The notes under the pieces are model-generated. The model did no database searches. It saw nothing but the letters and a program-made list of their open reading frames with translations, and was not told the DNA's origin. This document shows positions 23,801 through 33,825 of a stretch of DNA of 64,000 bases, one piece after another (position 1 is the first letter of the stretch; every line of letters starts with the position of its first letter). Both the position numbers and the translations under genes were made by a program. Source of the DNA: Prostheceraeus crozeri (taxonomy: Eukaryota; Platyhelminthes; Polycladida; Euryleptidae); NCBI GenBank assembly GCA_907163375.1, contig CAJQUW010006363.1, positions 203,501-267,500 of the forward strand. Reading direction: 5' to 3'.

Positions 23801-25215
23801 TGACATTTTTTTTAACATTCATTTTCTTTTTGATTGGTTTCATTTTCTTCATTATTTAATTCTTTATTGTCTTCATTTAATTTTTGTATCGTTTCTATCT
23901 TATTTTGATATTTATGGCCATATTCTTGTACTAATATTTTTGTTTGTTGTTGATAATCTGTTTTACATTTTTGTAAACTTTCATTTAAATTTTGTAATTT
24001 TTGTTGATATTCTAAAGATAAAGATAAATAATCGGAATCATAATCATAATTATAATTACGTCCTTTATAATTATTATGATTAATCATTATTGGTGATAAT
24101 GTTTTAACAATTTGAAATTTTTCAGTACATATTATATTTCATTGGTAAAAAATATTATGATGCATGTAATTTCCTCTATCATTATATACTATTTCTGATT
24201 GACATAAATTTTTATTATTCGAATAAAATTTTTTTGAATGTGAGTAAAATGGAGTAATATTACCAATAGAAACATAATTCACATTTAATTCAAAAACATT
24301 TACTTCTATTAAATTTTTATTCTTTTTATGAAACTTTTTTAACCTACTATAATCATATGGAAATTCATGTAAGCCATCAGAGAGATCAAATTCATTGATG
24401 TATTCTTCTTTATTGTAATGTCTTAGTCTTTCTTTATGATATTTTGCAGGATGTAAATGTGCTATAATACTCCACAGAAAACAATAATCATCTTCATTTT
24501 TTATGTTGATTATTTGTGGTGAACTGAAAGGCAATTGAACATAACTACCACCAGTATTATTTTTATATTTATCAATTACTATTTTCTTAGATAGTATTCT
24601 AACAAATCTCCAACCAGATTCACGTAACTGGGCTTCAATTATACAATTTTCTAATTTAAGTATCATTTTTTCAAATATGGGTTGTATATCATTTACATTA
24701 TGAATTTCTTGTGAATTTGTAAAATGTCCTTGTATTATTTCTTCAGGAATTCCATCAGGTCCATTTTTTGTATTAAGTACTTCTACATTCATATAACATT
24801 TGAAAGATTTCTTAAATATATTATAAAAGTTGGATAGAATATCAGAAAAAGTTTTATCGGTTTCATTATGTTCAACGTTATGTTCATTATGTTCGGTTTC
24901 ATTTATGTTAAATAAATATTTTATATCTGTTACAGCTTCATCGGTTTTTTTAGTTTCATCAAATTCATCTATTTCGTTAAATTCATCAGTATCGCTAAAT
25001 AAATATCTTCTATCTGCTACGGGCCAAGCCCTAGAACCTTCGGTTTGTATGGACTCATCTTCACTATTAATAACTTTTTTATATTCCGAATGTGAATAAT
25101 AATCAAACAATTTTTTAACTTTTATATCAGTAGGTAATGTTTCTAGATAGTTTTTATAATTATTTAATTTTAATATATTTCCTTCATCAACTCGATCTAC
25201 ATTTTGTAAATGCAA
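20823..25215 (-). pseudogene. Polinton protein-primed DNA polymerase B, broken
   Basis: Replication enzyme of the element, on the strand opposite the capsid genes. In N-to-C order one can see the family N-terminal block (SYVQLPFSSPQIINIKNEDD, CFLWSIIAHLHP), a coiled-coil region, a zinc-like CLQC...H...C, the exonuclease start YCDFEAY, a VKDHDHLNGLYRGAAHNSCN block, FYNGSKYDFHLI, GIFPYEY, the palm motif YYDFNSLYSS, LMNNAFYGKT, and the metal-binding DTDSV near the C-terminal side. Order and content are those of Polinton PolB. It has several interruptions and cannot be functional. Two in-frame copies of a GC-rich module (see findings) lie within it. Confidence 0.9.
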
Positions 25216-25479
25216 TTTACTATTTAAATGAGATTGATAACTTCTTTTTGTTTACAACTGTCTTTTACATAAGACAATAAAACTTGGTATTTTCCATTTT
25301 TTTTTATTTTTTAAAGAAAAAAATTGTGTTTTAATTTTAGATATAAACATTCTAATATCAAGGTCTTGAGAGTTATTTTATATTATTAGATATTTCACGT
25401 TCCTAAGTTATTTTATTTTCTTCATCACATTAAGTTTTATCACATTAAGTTTTATCATATTAAGTTTTATCATATAACG

Positions 25480-26853
25480 TTTTATCAAAAGATAATTTAA
25501 ATTTATTTTCATTAACTATTGATTTTTCATCATCATCATCAATTGATTCTTCATCATCATCATAAATTGATTCTTCAACATCATAAATTACACTTTTTGG
25601 TATAGGATGCCAGTCCCTGATAGGATGCCATTCTCTGATGGGAATATCTAATTCTAAATTAAATTTATTATTTGATAATAATATAATAGAGAAAAATATT
25701 GGTCTTTGATCTCTTTTGGAAATTTTAATAACACCACCATAATCTAAATCATTTTTAGTTTTTATTAAAGATGATAAAATTTCAAATTGATTAGATGTAA
25801 ATCCTAATTTAAATTTTGTAGACCCGACACATAGTTCTCTAACAGTATCTTCAACTATTCCATCATTATTATTTTCAATTGTAAGAAAATGAAATTTAGA
25901 TAAATTTTCATTATATTTAGTATTAATATCATATACATCAGTATGAGATATAAATTTTTCTTCACTTAAATTTTCATAATTACCAATATTTTTATAATCT
26001 TTTTTACCATTTACACCTTTTTCAGATGTTTCAGAATCATCATTTATATTATCATCATCTATATTATTATCATTATTATTATTATAAGATTCTTTAAAAT
26101 TCTCATTTTCATGATGTTTAAAATTTTTATTATTTTTAGAATTTTTATCAGTTTCTGAATTTTTTTGTAAGGTGTTGTCAACATATAAATTTTCTCTTGT
26201 TGAGCAAAACCATTTATATAAGATTTTAACAAATTAATATTTAAGTTTGAATATAATCCTATATATGTATCCTCATCATATCTTTGCGGCATTTCTAATG
26301 TTTCTTGTTTATAAATAGTGTCTCTATAATAAACTTGACATAATAATTCTTCGTTATGTTTTTTACTCTCTATATGAATATTATATTGGTTTTGTTCATC
26401 AACAAATAATCTTATTTTTTCTTTGGAAAATGATTTTAATTTTTTAACTTATTCTCTAATATTGATATAATTAATAATTTTATTTTCTATCCAATCCGTA
26501 TTACTAATCGGCAACACTGCTCTAATAAATCCGTAAACATTATTATGTCCAATAATAACCATATTTTCTTTATTCAATTCCACATAAGCCACATCATTAT
26601 ACTTACTTACTATATCCATAAATTTAATAAACGGATCTCCTGGGAAAATACAATAATTGGTTTCTATAGATGGTAAGCCTTTAGTTTATTCTCTAAATAT
26701 TTCGGCTTGTAATTCAAACAAAAGATTAACATCTATACATGGATTTGTAACAGCATTATTATTATCAAAACATTTATTTTCAAATCCCGTTGATCTCGTC
26801 GAATAAGAACAGGATGATGCGGGCGAATATAATTTTTTTAAATTTGCTTTTTC
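25480..26853 (-). pseudogene. Polinton gene of unknown function, broken
   Basis: Minus-strand coding-like region beside the polymerase gene, probably starting near 26853 (MEKANLKKLYSPASS). Segments such as NVYGFIRAVLPISNTDWI, ESKKHNEELLCQVYYRDTIY and KFKLGFTSNQFEILSSLI look like protein, and the C-terminal end is very acidic. I do not recognise a family. Interrupted in more than one place. Confidence 0.45.
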
Positions 26854-26932
26854 CATTTTTTTAATTTTTATTAGAAAAAATTTCATTTTTTTTATTTTTA
26901 TTAGAAAAAAATTATTTTTTTATTGTTAAAGA

Positions 26933-27736
26933 ATGATGTTACCAAATGTTGGTGGAGGTGCATATATCCCGAATAATCGTGAATTAGAAATAGAAAATCA
27001 TATCATGAAAACTGGAGACGTTTTATCTGGTCCATTGCATCTTCCTATTCTTCCGCAACAAAATACAGAGTTAACAAATAAACAATATGTTGATACACAA
27101 ATCAATGACTTAAAAGAAAAATATATAAACGATGTTTTGGTTCCACTGATGAATGAATTAAAGTTGCTAAAACTTTATGACAAATCATTAAACGAAAAAT
27201 TATTAAAACTTGATAAAAAGGATAGTGAGCTAGAAGCAGATATAGCAAAACTTTTTAAAAAGATTTCTGAACAATCAAAAATTTTAATATTACTTTCTAT
27301 AAATTTAAAATCTGCAGTTATTAAAAATAAACATCAGATAAAAATGTTAAAAGAACAATTAGAAGATGAAATAGAAAATCTACCTGAAAGAATTTAAAAA
27401 AATTTAAAGCAGTTACAAACTACATTCCAAAAAAGTGTTGATGAATTGAGTTCTAAAATTACTCAACAAATGAAAAAGATGAATAGAATAATAAATGAAG
27501 TAAACTCGCTTAATCAAAAAGTCGATAAAATGAAAACTCTTAAAATCAATTTAGAAAATGAATTAAAGAAAAATTTACAAGAAAACTCCAAAGAAAATAA
27601 AGAACAGTTAGATTCTGTCAAAAGACAATTAGATGCTCTTAAAATTAAGTTAAATGCTCTTAAAGCGGCGTTGAAGATGAATCAGGAGAAAATGCAAGTT
27701 AATAGAAAAGAAATTAAAGTACATCACACGCAATAG
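26933..27736 (+). CDS. Polinton fibre-like coiled-coil protein region
   Basis: The N-terminal 50 residues contain MKTGDVLSGPLHLP followed after a short gap by NKQYVDTQI. This M-x-G-x-LSGPL-x-LP...KYVD signature is the one seen at the shaft or head junction of phage tail fibres and in some virus attachment fibres. Long heptad-type coiled coil follows for most of the region (27100-27736). Placed beside capsid genes, it may be a virion spike or fibre. The region is not whole. Confidence 0.55.
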
Positions 27737-27844
27737 ATAAAGTGCAACGGAAAATTAAGAAAGTTATCACGAAGTTGTTGGACATTCACACACGTAAATC
27801 TTAACGAAAATATTTTTCCCAAAAGTCAAATTTATTCCTAAAAA

Positions 27845-28168
27845 ATGCCTATAATTTATAAACACAATCTTAAACATTTTGCTTCAAATCAAAGAATTGC
27901 TCATGAACCACGTATGAATCCTGTTTATCATTATGATAATAGAGAAACAGTTCACACGGAAGGAGCTGGCATCTTTTCTGGTATTGGAAGTATCGTTAAC
28001 TTAATTAAAAATAATAAAGATTTGATTACATCTGCTGCAAAAGGAGCAGCTGCTATAGGTAGTACAGCTAGTGCAATATCAAATGCTGTTAAGTCTCAAA
28101 ACGAATTAAAACAACTAGAAGCTATTCGTAAACTTAGGAATGACTCTGAAGAACTAAAAAAATTTTAA
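27845..28168 (+). CDS. Small glycine/alanine-rich membrane-active virion-like protein
   Basis: 107 residues. The N-terminal part is basic and polar; the middle (residues ~40-85: GAGIFSGIGSIVNLI... then KGAAAIGSTASAISNAV) is an amphipathic, Gly/Ala-rich stretch; the tail is charged. Adenovirus pVI and similar cement proteins combine such a membrane-disrupting helix with protease processing, and Polintons commonly have genes of this kind beside the capsid gene. Assignment rests on composition and position only. Confidence 0.5.
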   Translation: MPIIYKHNLKHFASNQRIAHEPRMNPVYHYDNRETVHTEGAGIFSGIGSIVNLIKNNKDLITSAAKGAAAIGSTASAISNAVKSQNELKQLEAIRKLRNDSEELKKF

Positions 28169-28408
28169 AAAACTTTCAGAGGAAACAAAAAGAAAATTGC
28201 TAACATAGCTGTGGGGGAAACCTTGAGGAGCGGAGCTCCGTCTGATAGTACACATAAGAAGAAATAAGGCGTAGCCATAAAACGTTCAATTGAAGAAATA
28301 AGAGGTAATGGTCTAGCAAAATTCTAAAATATATTTTTTAGTAAAATTTTTTTAGTAAAATTTTTTCTGTGTGAGAAAAAACAAAAAGTCAAATTATTTT
28401 TTATAAAA

Positions 28409-29743
28409 ATGTCTTCGCTGATCGAAAATAAATTTAGATTAGACGATCCTCCGTTCGTCAGTAATAATCAAAAAAAGAATGACTATATAAGAATTGCTAT
28501 GAATCCCGGATCTTCTAGTAGAGTAAATACTGGAGGAAATTTAATTTTTGAAGTTGATAATCAACAAAGTTATTTATATTTACCTGATTCATTTTTACAC
28601 TGTGAATATTCTTTATATAGTGATGCCAATTTTACAACACCATTACCAGATACCGATAATATTGCACTAGAGAAAAATTTCTTTCCAAGATTATTTACAC
28701 AAATGCGTTTAGATGTTGCAACTCAAAATATAGAAACAATAAGTGATTCTCCAGGTGTAATTGATACAATGCTTAGATTTGTAACAATTGGTGAAAATAA
28801 TAAAAAGTATGAAATCGAAGGTTGGTTTCCTGATACTAATGATGGTATAATTGTTGATGATTTAACTCACGCTGGAACAGATGCCGCAGGAATTGCGAAA
28901 GATGTAGAAAATATTGCAAAACATTTAAATAAAACAAACAATACTGCATATAAAGAAAGACGTGAATTTAACAAGAAAAGTAAACAGACAGTAAATTGGT
29001 CATTGTCTCCATTATTCGGATATTTAGATTGTGATAAAATATCATATCAATTAAAATTTAAATTAATAATTCATCGTACAGCAAATAATGAATTAATCTT
29101 TTTTGGTAAGACTGGAAAAAAAGCATATTTAAAAATTGATAGACTTGAATGGTGGATTAAGCATATTACTCCTAGTTTAGAGATTGAAACAGCTATTGCA
29201 AAAAGATTAAATACTAACAAACCAATTCCAGTAAATTTTCTAAAGCGTACTGCTAGTTCAGCAACTTTTTCCGAACAAAGATTTAACTGGCATTTTACTA
29301 GAACTGCGAATACTCCAAGATATTTATTACTAACATTTCAAAGAAATAATTCTCCAAGTTTTGATAAGAACAACAATCTTTTTCATAATAATACAATTCG
29401 AAGTTTACAAGTTTCATTAAATCAAACCCGTTATCCAATTGATCCATTAAGATTCGATGATACCAATAATCAATTTATGGAAGGATATGATTCTTATCGA
29501 AATCTTTGTATAGAATTTGGAGTTGAACCACAATTAACTGCTGGAGATTGGAGACATTTATATCCTGTTTTCTGTTTCGATTTAAGTGCACAATCTGAAG
29601 ATATTATCAAGACTGGTTGTGATGTAACAATTAATATTGAAAAAAAAGATTCCACAACTTCATTGATGGCTTATGGTTTATTGCTAGAAGATGTAAAATA
29701 TTCTATTGAAATTCTTAATGGAAAGATGTCTAGGATAAGTTAA
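28409..29743 (+). CDS. Polinton major capsid protein (double jelly roll)
   Basis: 444 residues, one uninterrupted frame. The start is at the ATG after an A-rich leader. Family features include MNPGSSSRVNTGGNLIFEVDN near the N-terminus, YLPDSFLHCEYSLY, the long strand-rich first barrel, LEWWIKHITPSLEIE in the middle, and a second barrel with FNWHFTRTANTPRYLLLTFQ, VSLNQTRYPIDPLRF and YDSYRNLCIEFG, ending in FDLSAQSEDI and VTINIEKKD. This layout, and the position between the membrane-active genes, fits the double-jelly-roll protein that builds the icosahedral shell in virus relatives. Looks whole. Confidence 0.88.
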   Translation: MSSLIENKFRLDDPPFVSNNQKKNDYIRIAMNPGSSSRVNTGGNLIFEVDNQQSYLYLPDSFLHCEYSLYSDANFTTPLPDTDNIALEKNFFPRLFTQMRLDVATQNIETISDSPGVIDTMLRFVTIGENNKKYEIEGWFPDTNDGIIVDDLTHAGTDAAGIAKDVENIAKHLNKTNNTAYKERREFNKKSKQTVNWSLSPLFGYLDCDKISYQLKFKLIIHRTANNELIFFGKTGKKAYLKIDRLEWWIKHITPSLEIETAIAKRLNTNKPIPVNFLKRTASSATFSEQRFNWHFTRTANTPRYLLLTFQRNNSPSFDKNNNLFHNNTIRSLQVSLNQTRYPIDPLRFDDTNNQFMEGYDSYRNLCIEFGVEPQLTAGDWRHLYPVFCFDLSAQSEDIIKTGCDVTINIEKKDSTTSLMAYGLLLEDVKYSIEILNGKMSRIS

Positions 29744-30052
29744 TTAAAATTTTTTTTAGTAATTAGTAATAAAGTTTTTTTGTAACTAGAATAGATTAAG
29801 AATTCTTAACTTAAAAATTTTTCGTAACTAGAATAGATTTAAAATTCATAATTTAAAATTTATTCATAACTAGAATAGATTAAAATTTTTTTATAACTTA
29901 AAATTTTCGGAACTTAAAATTTTTTTATTAAAAATGTCGCAAGCGAAAAGCAATAATAATAAAACTGTTGAATTAAAATTACGCAACATTGTTGACAAAA
30001 ATACCCCTAAAACTATTACGATTAACAAAAAAAGTATTACATAAGTAAACCA

Positions 30053-30415
30053 ATGATAGAGAATATTCAATTACAAGAAGAAAAGAATGGAGGGATTCTC
30101 CCATTAATTCCTCTAATAATAGGTGGTATAGCGGCTGCGGGAAGTGTTGCAGGTGGGACAGCTGGTATTGTCCAAGCAGTAAATAAAAATAAATCAGAGA
30201 AGGCAGCATTAGAAGAACAAAAACGTCATAATAGAGAGTTAGAGAAAGTTGCTAGGGGTGACGGAATAGTAGATAATTTCATTAGTAAATTAAAATTAGT
30301 TGATGAAGGAAAACGAGTTCTGAAAAATATTCTCCACAATGTTGATGATTTAATTGAAATTAAAGAAACTAAAGATGGTTCTGGAATATATCTAAGTCCT
30401 AGTATGATTCGGTAA
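30053..30415 (+). CDS. Small Polinton membrane-active protein
   Basis: About 120 residues with GGILPLIPLIIGGIAAAGSV then AGGTAGIVQAVN at residues 12-45, a hydrophobic glycine-rich helix pair, followed by a charged helix (EEQKRHNRELEKVARG) and a tail ending SGIYLSPSMIR. The LPLIPLI-GG-AAAG pattern recurs in Polintons and adintovirus-like genomes downstream of the capsid gene and is thought to be a minor virion component. Looks whole. Confidence 0.65.
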   Translation: MIENIQLQEEKNGGILPLIPLIIGGIAAAGSVAGGTAGIVQAVNKNKSEKAALEEQKRHNRELEKVARGDGIVDNFISKLKLVDEGKRVLKNILHNVDDLIEIKETKDGSGIYLSPSMIR

Positions 30416-30468
30416 TAACCTCAGGACCTTTGGTTCTTTTTGGTAAAACTTTTATTTTATCTTTTAAA

Positions 30469-30873
30469 ATGAATTCTACAAATTCCGAAAATTTAATTAA
30501 ATTAAAAATTGCTAATTTTGATTTTTTAAATTATCTATTAAACAAAAATAAAAACTCAAATTGTAAAATTTATGAAGGTAATGACATACAAAAAACATTA
30601 GAAAACTTTCCTGGATTTATTTGGAGTAAATATTCGAAAGAAAAACATCTTCCTGGTCATTCATATACCGGTCCAGGAACTCGATTAGATATAAGACTAG
30701 ATGAGAATAATAATCCGAAACCAGGTGAAGAACCAATAAATAGAGTAGATGCCGCCGCTTATAGACATGATTTAGATTATCGAAATCATGACCTAAGATC
30801 TCGTCATGTAGCTGATAGGAAAATGATTCAAGAATTAGATAGTATTCAAAATCCTACATTTAGAGAAAATTGA
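30469..30873 (+). CDS. Phospholipase A2-like protein (parvovirus VP1u-type motif)
   Basis: About 134 residues from the ATG at 30469. The second half reads HLPGHSYTGPGTRLD, then PINRVDAAAYRHDLDY and ADRKMIQEL. This is the calcium loop (YTGPGT) and catalytic HD-x-x-Y of secreted-type phospholipase A2, in the compact form known from the parvovirus VP1 unique region, where it breaches endosomal membranes. The His-Asp pair and Tyr are present. It sits four bases before the integrase gene. Looks whole. Confidence 0.78.
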   Translation: MNSTNSENLIKLKIANFDFLNYLLNKNKNSNCKIYEGNDIQKTLENFPGFIWSKYSKEKHLPGHSYTGPGTRLDIRLDENNNPKPGEEPINRVDAAAYRHDLDYRNHDLRSRHVADRKMIQELDSIQNPTFREN

Positions 30874-30877
30874 AAGA

Positions 30878-31759
30878 ATGTTTGTTAAGAAAGCTTTACA
30901 AGCAAAAATATTATTCGGTCAGGGTTTAAATGAAACGACAGCAAAGCTGTCTGAGAGCAACGCTCGAACCTACGCGTCTGAAATTCATAAAGAATACAGA
31001 AGGCCTAAATATTTATTGAAAGTAAAAGTATTTAATGAAGATGATATTTGGAGTGCTGATCTTGTTCATATGCCGAATGATTCTGATTATAAATACGCAT
31101 TGACCGTTATAGATTTATATACACGATACGCTTGGGTAAAGCCTTTAAAAAACAAAAGTGGTCTGTCAGTTAAATATGCGTTTGAAGAAATCTTTAAAGA
31201 AAGTAAGAGAAAGCCAAGGAAATTGTTTGTTGATAAAGGGTCGGAGTTTTATAACAGAAACGTTCAGCCACTATTTGAAACTGTTTATTCAACTGAAAAT
31301 GCTGGAAAGGCTGTAGTAATAGAAGGATTCAATCGGACGTTAAAAAATAAATTATTCAAGAAATTTACTGAGCAAGAAAATCAGAAATGGTTGAAGATAT
31401 TACCAGGAATTGTAGAGCAGTACAATAATAAAGTTCATTCTGGTATTGAAGAAACCCCAAAGAATGCTTCTGACAACCCTGATTTAATCCGAAAGAAAAT
31501 ATTCGAAAATAATTATTCAAATGAGAGTAATCCGAATTTGCAGAAACTTAAGCCGAAATTTAAAATTGGAGACAGAGTTAGAATATTTAAGTATAAGAAT
31601 AAATTTGAAAAGGGCTTCGTCGGATACTGGACGAAAGAGATATTTGAAGTTTGTAAAATAAATCAAACTTATCCGATTACTTACGAAATCAAAGATTTAG
31701 ATGATGAAGATATCAGAGGCCGTTTTTATCAAAATGAATTACAACGAAGCGATTTTTAA
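30878..31759 (+). CDS. Polinton integrase (retroviral type)
   Basis: 293 residues in one open frame. The catalytic core has WSADLVHM (first Asp, ~residue 60), LFVDKGSEFYN (second Asp, ~115) and GKAVVIEGFNRTLKNKL (Glu, ~148), giving the D,D-E triad. It is followed by QYNNKVHSGIEETPKNA and a C-terminal SH3/chromo-like part with FKIGDRVRIFKYKNKFEKGF. The enzyme would have made the 6-bp duplication seen at the ends. It is almost contiguous with the phospholipase-like gene, suggesting one transcription unit. Looks whole. Confidence 0.92.
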   Translation: MFVKKALQAKILFGQGLNETTAKLSESNARTYASEIHKEYRRPKYLLKVKVFNEDDIWSADLVHMPNDSDYKYALTVIDLYTRYAWVKPLKNKSGLSVKYAFEEIFKESKRKPRKLFVDKGSEFYNRNVQPLFETVYSTENAGKAVVIEGFNRTLKNKLFKKFTEQENQKWLKILPGIVEQYNNKVHSGIEETPKNASDNPDLIRKKIFENNYSNESNPNLQKLKPKFKIGDRVRIFKYKNKFEKGFVGYWTKEIFEVCKINQTYPITYEIKDLDDEDIRGRFYQNELQRSDF

Positions 31760-31777
31760 TTATCATTATTATTGGAA

Positions 31778-32170
31778 CTAACGTTTCGGGAATGAAATTC
31801 CCTTCTTCAATTCTAACATAATATCAATAAATGGTACTCCTTTTTGTAATTTATGCAAAACATAAAGACATAATTGTCCACAGTAAGTTGTTCCTGGTTT
31901 TTGAATTTGAAATGTATTATGAGTTCCATTGCCAAGTAATTTTTTAACTTCGTTTGTTGGAAGCAATCCATAAGAGTCGAAATAGTAATTATCTCCATTT
32001 TTATTAGACGTACCTGCAGACCAATGTACACCTTTTTGATCTGACGTATGAAGATTTGTTATGAAATTTATAGTTGGAACTTTGTTCCGGGAACTGAAGG
32101 TTCCTGTTGGCTTATTTTTAATCATTTGTAATTCGTCTCTCATCAATATTTGAAAATTCTTTATTCCCAA
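31778..32170 (-). CDS. Polinton adenain-like cysteine protease
   Basis: About 130 residues on the minus strand, convergent with the integrase and 18 bases from it. The triad order of adenovirus-type proteases is visible: His in GVHWSAG (~residue 49), Asp in YYFDSYG (~66), a Gln in the oxyanion region and Cys in TYCGQLCLYVLH (~97). In virus relatives it matures capsid proteins. Downstream of its 5' end is a diverged second copy of that 5' part (32480-32640). Confidence 0.85.
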   Translation of the reverse strand: MGIKNFQILMRDELQMIKNKPTGTFSSRNKVPTINFITNLHTSDQKGVHWSAGTSNKNGDNYYFDSYGLLPTNEVKKLLGNGTHNTFQIQKPGTTYCGQLCLYVLHKLQKGVPFIDIMLELKKGISFPKR

Positions 32171-32285
32171 TTGATTAGCAATTTTCTTTAGATCAAAATT
32201 CGTTGTTGTTTGTGTTCCATATAATTTTAAAAACTCTTATGTTGTTCATTTTATAATAAAAAAATTTCTTATAGGGACCCCTAGA

Positions 32286-32404
32286 AGTCAGAAGGGGGGT
32301 ATTGATTTAAAACTGTCCCATAATGATGACTTTCCTTACTACTTAGTCAGAAGGGGGGTATTGATTTAAAACTGTTCCATAATGATGACTTTCCTTACTA
32401 CTTT
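32286..32404. repeat. Tandem duplication, 59-bp unit x2
   Basis: The unit begins AGTCAGAAGGGGGGTATTG and occurs at 32286 and 32345, with one difference seen. It lies between the protease gene and the partial protease duplicate. Confidence 0.9.
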
Positions 32405-32479
32405 TTCGATTTTGAAATGATTTAATTTAATCTAAATTAAAACGTTACATTTGTAAGGAATCAGTTTATTAGCAGAGTT

Positions 32480-32640
32480 GGTGTTTCGTACATCTTTAAT
32501 CAACTGAAATTCATTTCTCATCAATAGGTGAAAATTCTTTATTCCCAATTGATTTGCGATCTTATTTAAATCGAAATTTGTCGTGGTTTGTTACCGTATT
32601 GTTTAAAGAACTCAGTCATGTTATTAACCTGAAGACATAT
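32480..32640 (-). repeat. Diverged partial duplicate of the protease gene 5' end
   Basis: This region resembles 32110-32240 (shared AAAATTCTTTATTCCCAATT and flanking matches), so part of the protease gene start occurs twice in the same orientation, with the 59-bp repeat between. It probably arose by local duplication within the element. Confidence 0.7.
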
Positions 32641-32749
32641 ATCACCTATATTACTCAGTCCCACAGAAGGAGATCAGTGACGTGTAGCTGACGGATTTTC
32701 ACCATTCATTTTAAATGAAATAAAAATGTATAACTTGCTGACACGGTGT

Positions 32750-32839
32750 GATGATTTACTAAAATAATACAACAAATTCAATAGCACTTTTGGAGATGAT
32801 TTACTAAAATAATACAACAAATTCAATAGCACTTTGGGA
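32750..32839. repeat. Tandem duplication, 45-bp unit x2
   Basis: GATGATTTACTAAAATAATA begins the unit at 32750 and again at 32795; both contain AACAAATTCAATAGCACTTT. Confidence 0.9.
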
Positions 32840-32869
32840 GGTGAAACAATAATAGCATCAAATAAATCA

Positions 32870-33298
32870 CTATTTCCCTTGAAGAATGAATTCAGTTTTC
32901 TCCTGATGGCAATGCATGTGAGGGCGACGCATCTGTTGGTTGTTGCGCTGTGCGTTCTTCCTCCATTTGTAAAAGAACCTGCTCATAACTTGGTGGATTA
33001 AATGGACGTTGGACGATGGTCGTTGGCCAGTTTCTTCAATTAAAACTTCATCTTCCTCTTGCAATAAAATTCTTTGCAATGAAATGTACGCCTGCTGTCT
33101 GCGTTCTATTAAGTTCAATATTCTTTTATCAATTGCATAATTGACATGTGAGTCACCCAGATTATGAAAAATTTCATTCACATTTATGTGAGAAAATATT
33201 TTACTCCGTGGTTGGAGTCTGGCTATCTGTCTTGTTATGTCAGTAAGTCTCCGCTTTTTCATTTCCAACCGTAATTCGCGTTCTTGATTTCCTACCAT
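32870..33298 (-). CDS. Unrecognised open frame inside the Polinton right part
   Basis: 142 codons from an ATG at 33298 (MVGNQERELRLEMKKRRL...). The predicted protein is helical, basic and rich in Glu/Arg/Gln (ILNLIERRQQAYISLQRILL; RFFYKWRKNAQRNNQQ). Base composition here is less AT-rich than in the rest of the element, and a CTTTCTTGCAG precedes it on the same strand. It is not one of the standard Polinton genes. It could be cargo picked up from a host, a piece of another inserted element, or chance. Confidence 0.35.
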   Translation of the reverse strand: MVGNQERELRLEMKKRRLTDITRQIARLQPRSKIFSHINVNEIFHNLGDSHVNYAIDKRILNLIERRQQAYISLQRILLQEEDEVLIEETGQRPSSNVHLIHQVMSRFFYKWRKNAQRNNQQMRRPHMHCHQEKTEFILQGK

Positions 33299-33771
33299 TG
33301 TAAAATAACAGCACAAACAGACAACTGCAAGAAAGTAAATTCAATAAACTGCACATCCTTTTAAAGGAACAACCTTCAAGCGCAAATAATACGTTAATTT
33401 TCCCTTTAATGCGGGTTGTGAAATCTCATTCACACTATAAGAACAAAAGAATCCAAACACAATAGACATATGAGAGGATGAATTAATGAATGAGCTCTTC
33501 CTTTTCGTTTCCATAATAATAATTCATGCGACATTGTTTTGAATGGAAAAATACACCAATTGTCGAACCATGTCGGCACTTTTATCGACAGCCATGTCGA
33601 CAAACTTTCTGACACATTTTCCGGCTACCAGAACCATTTTGGTGTAAATTTCCATTAGCGTTCAAGGTCATTCTATTAAAAGCATACGGGAATTATTCTC
33701 ATTGAAGACAAGCAATTGTTTTAAAGAATGCATGTCATTGTGAATACAATATTCCTGTAACAGACAGGATC

Positions 33772-33794
33772 GAGAGAGAGAGAGAGAGAGAGAG
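33772..33794. repeat. (GA)n microsatellite
   Basis: Uninterrupted GA run just inside the right terminal repeat. Confidence 0.97.
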
Positions 33795-33825
33795 TTTAAT
33801 TGAGATAACGAAGGATATATTCTTG

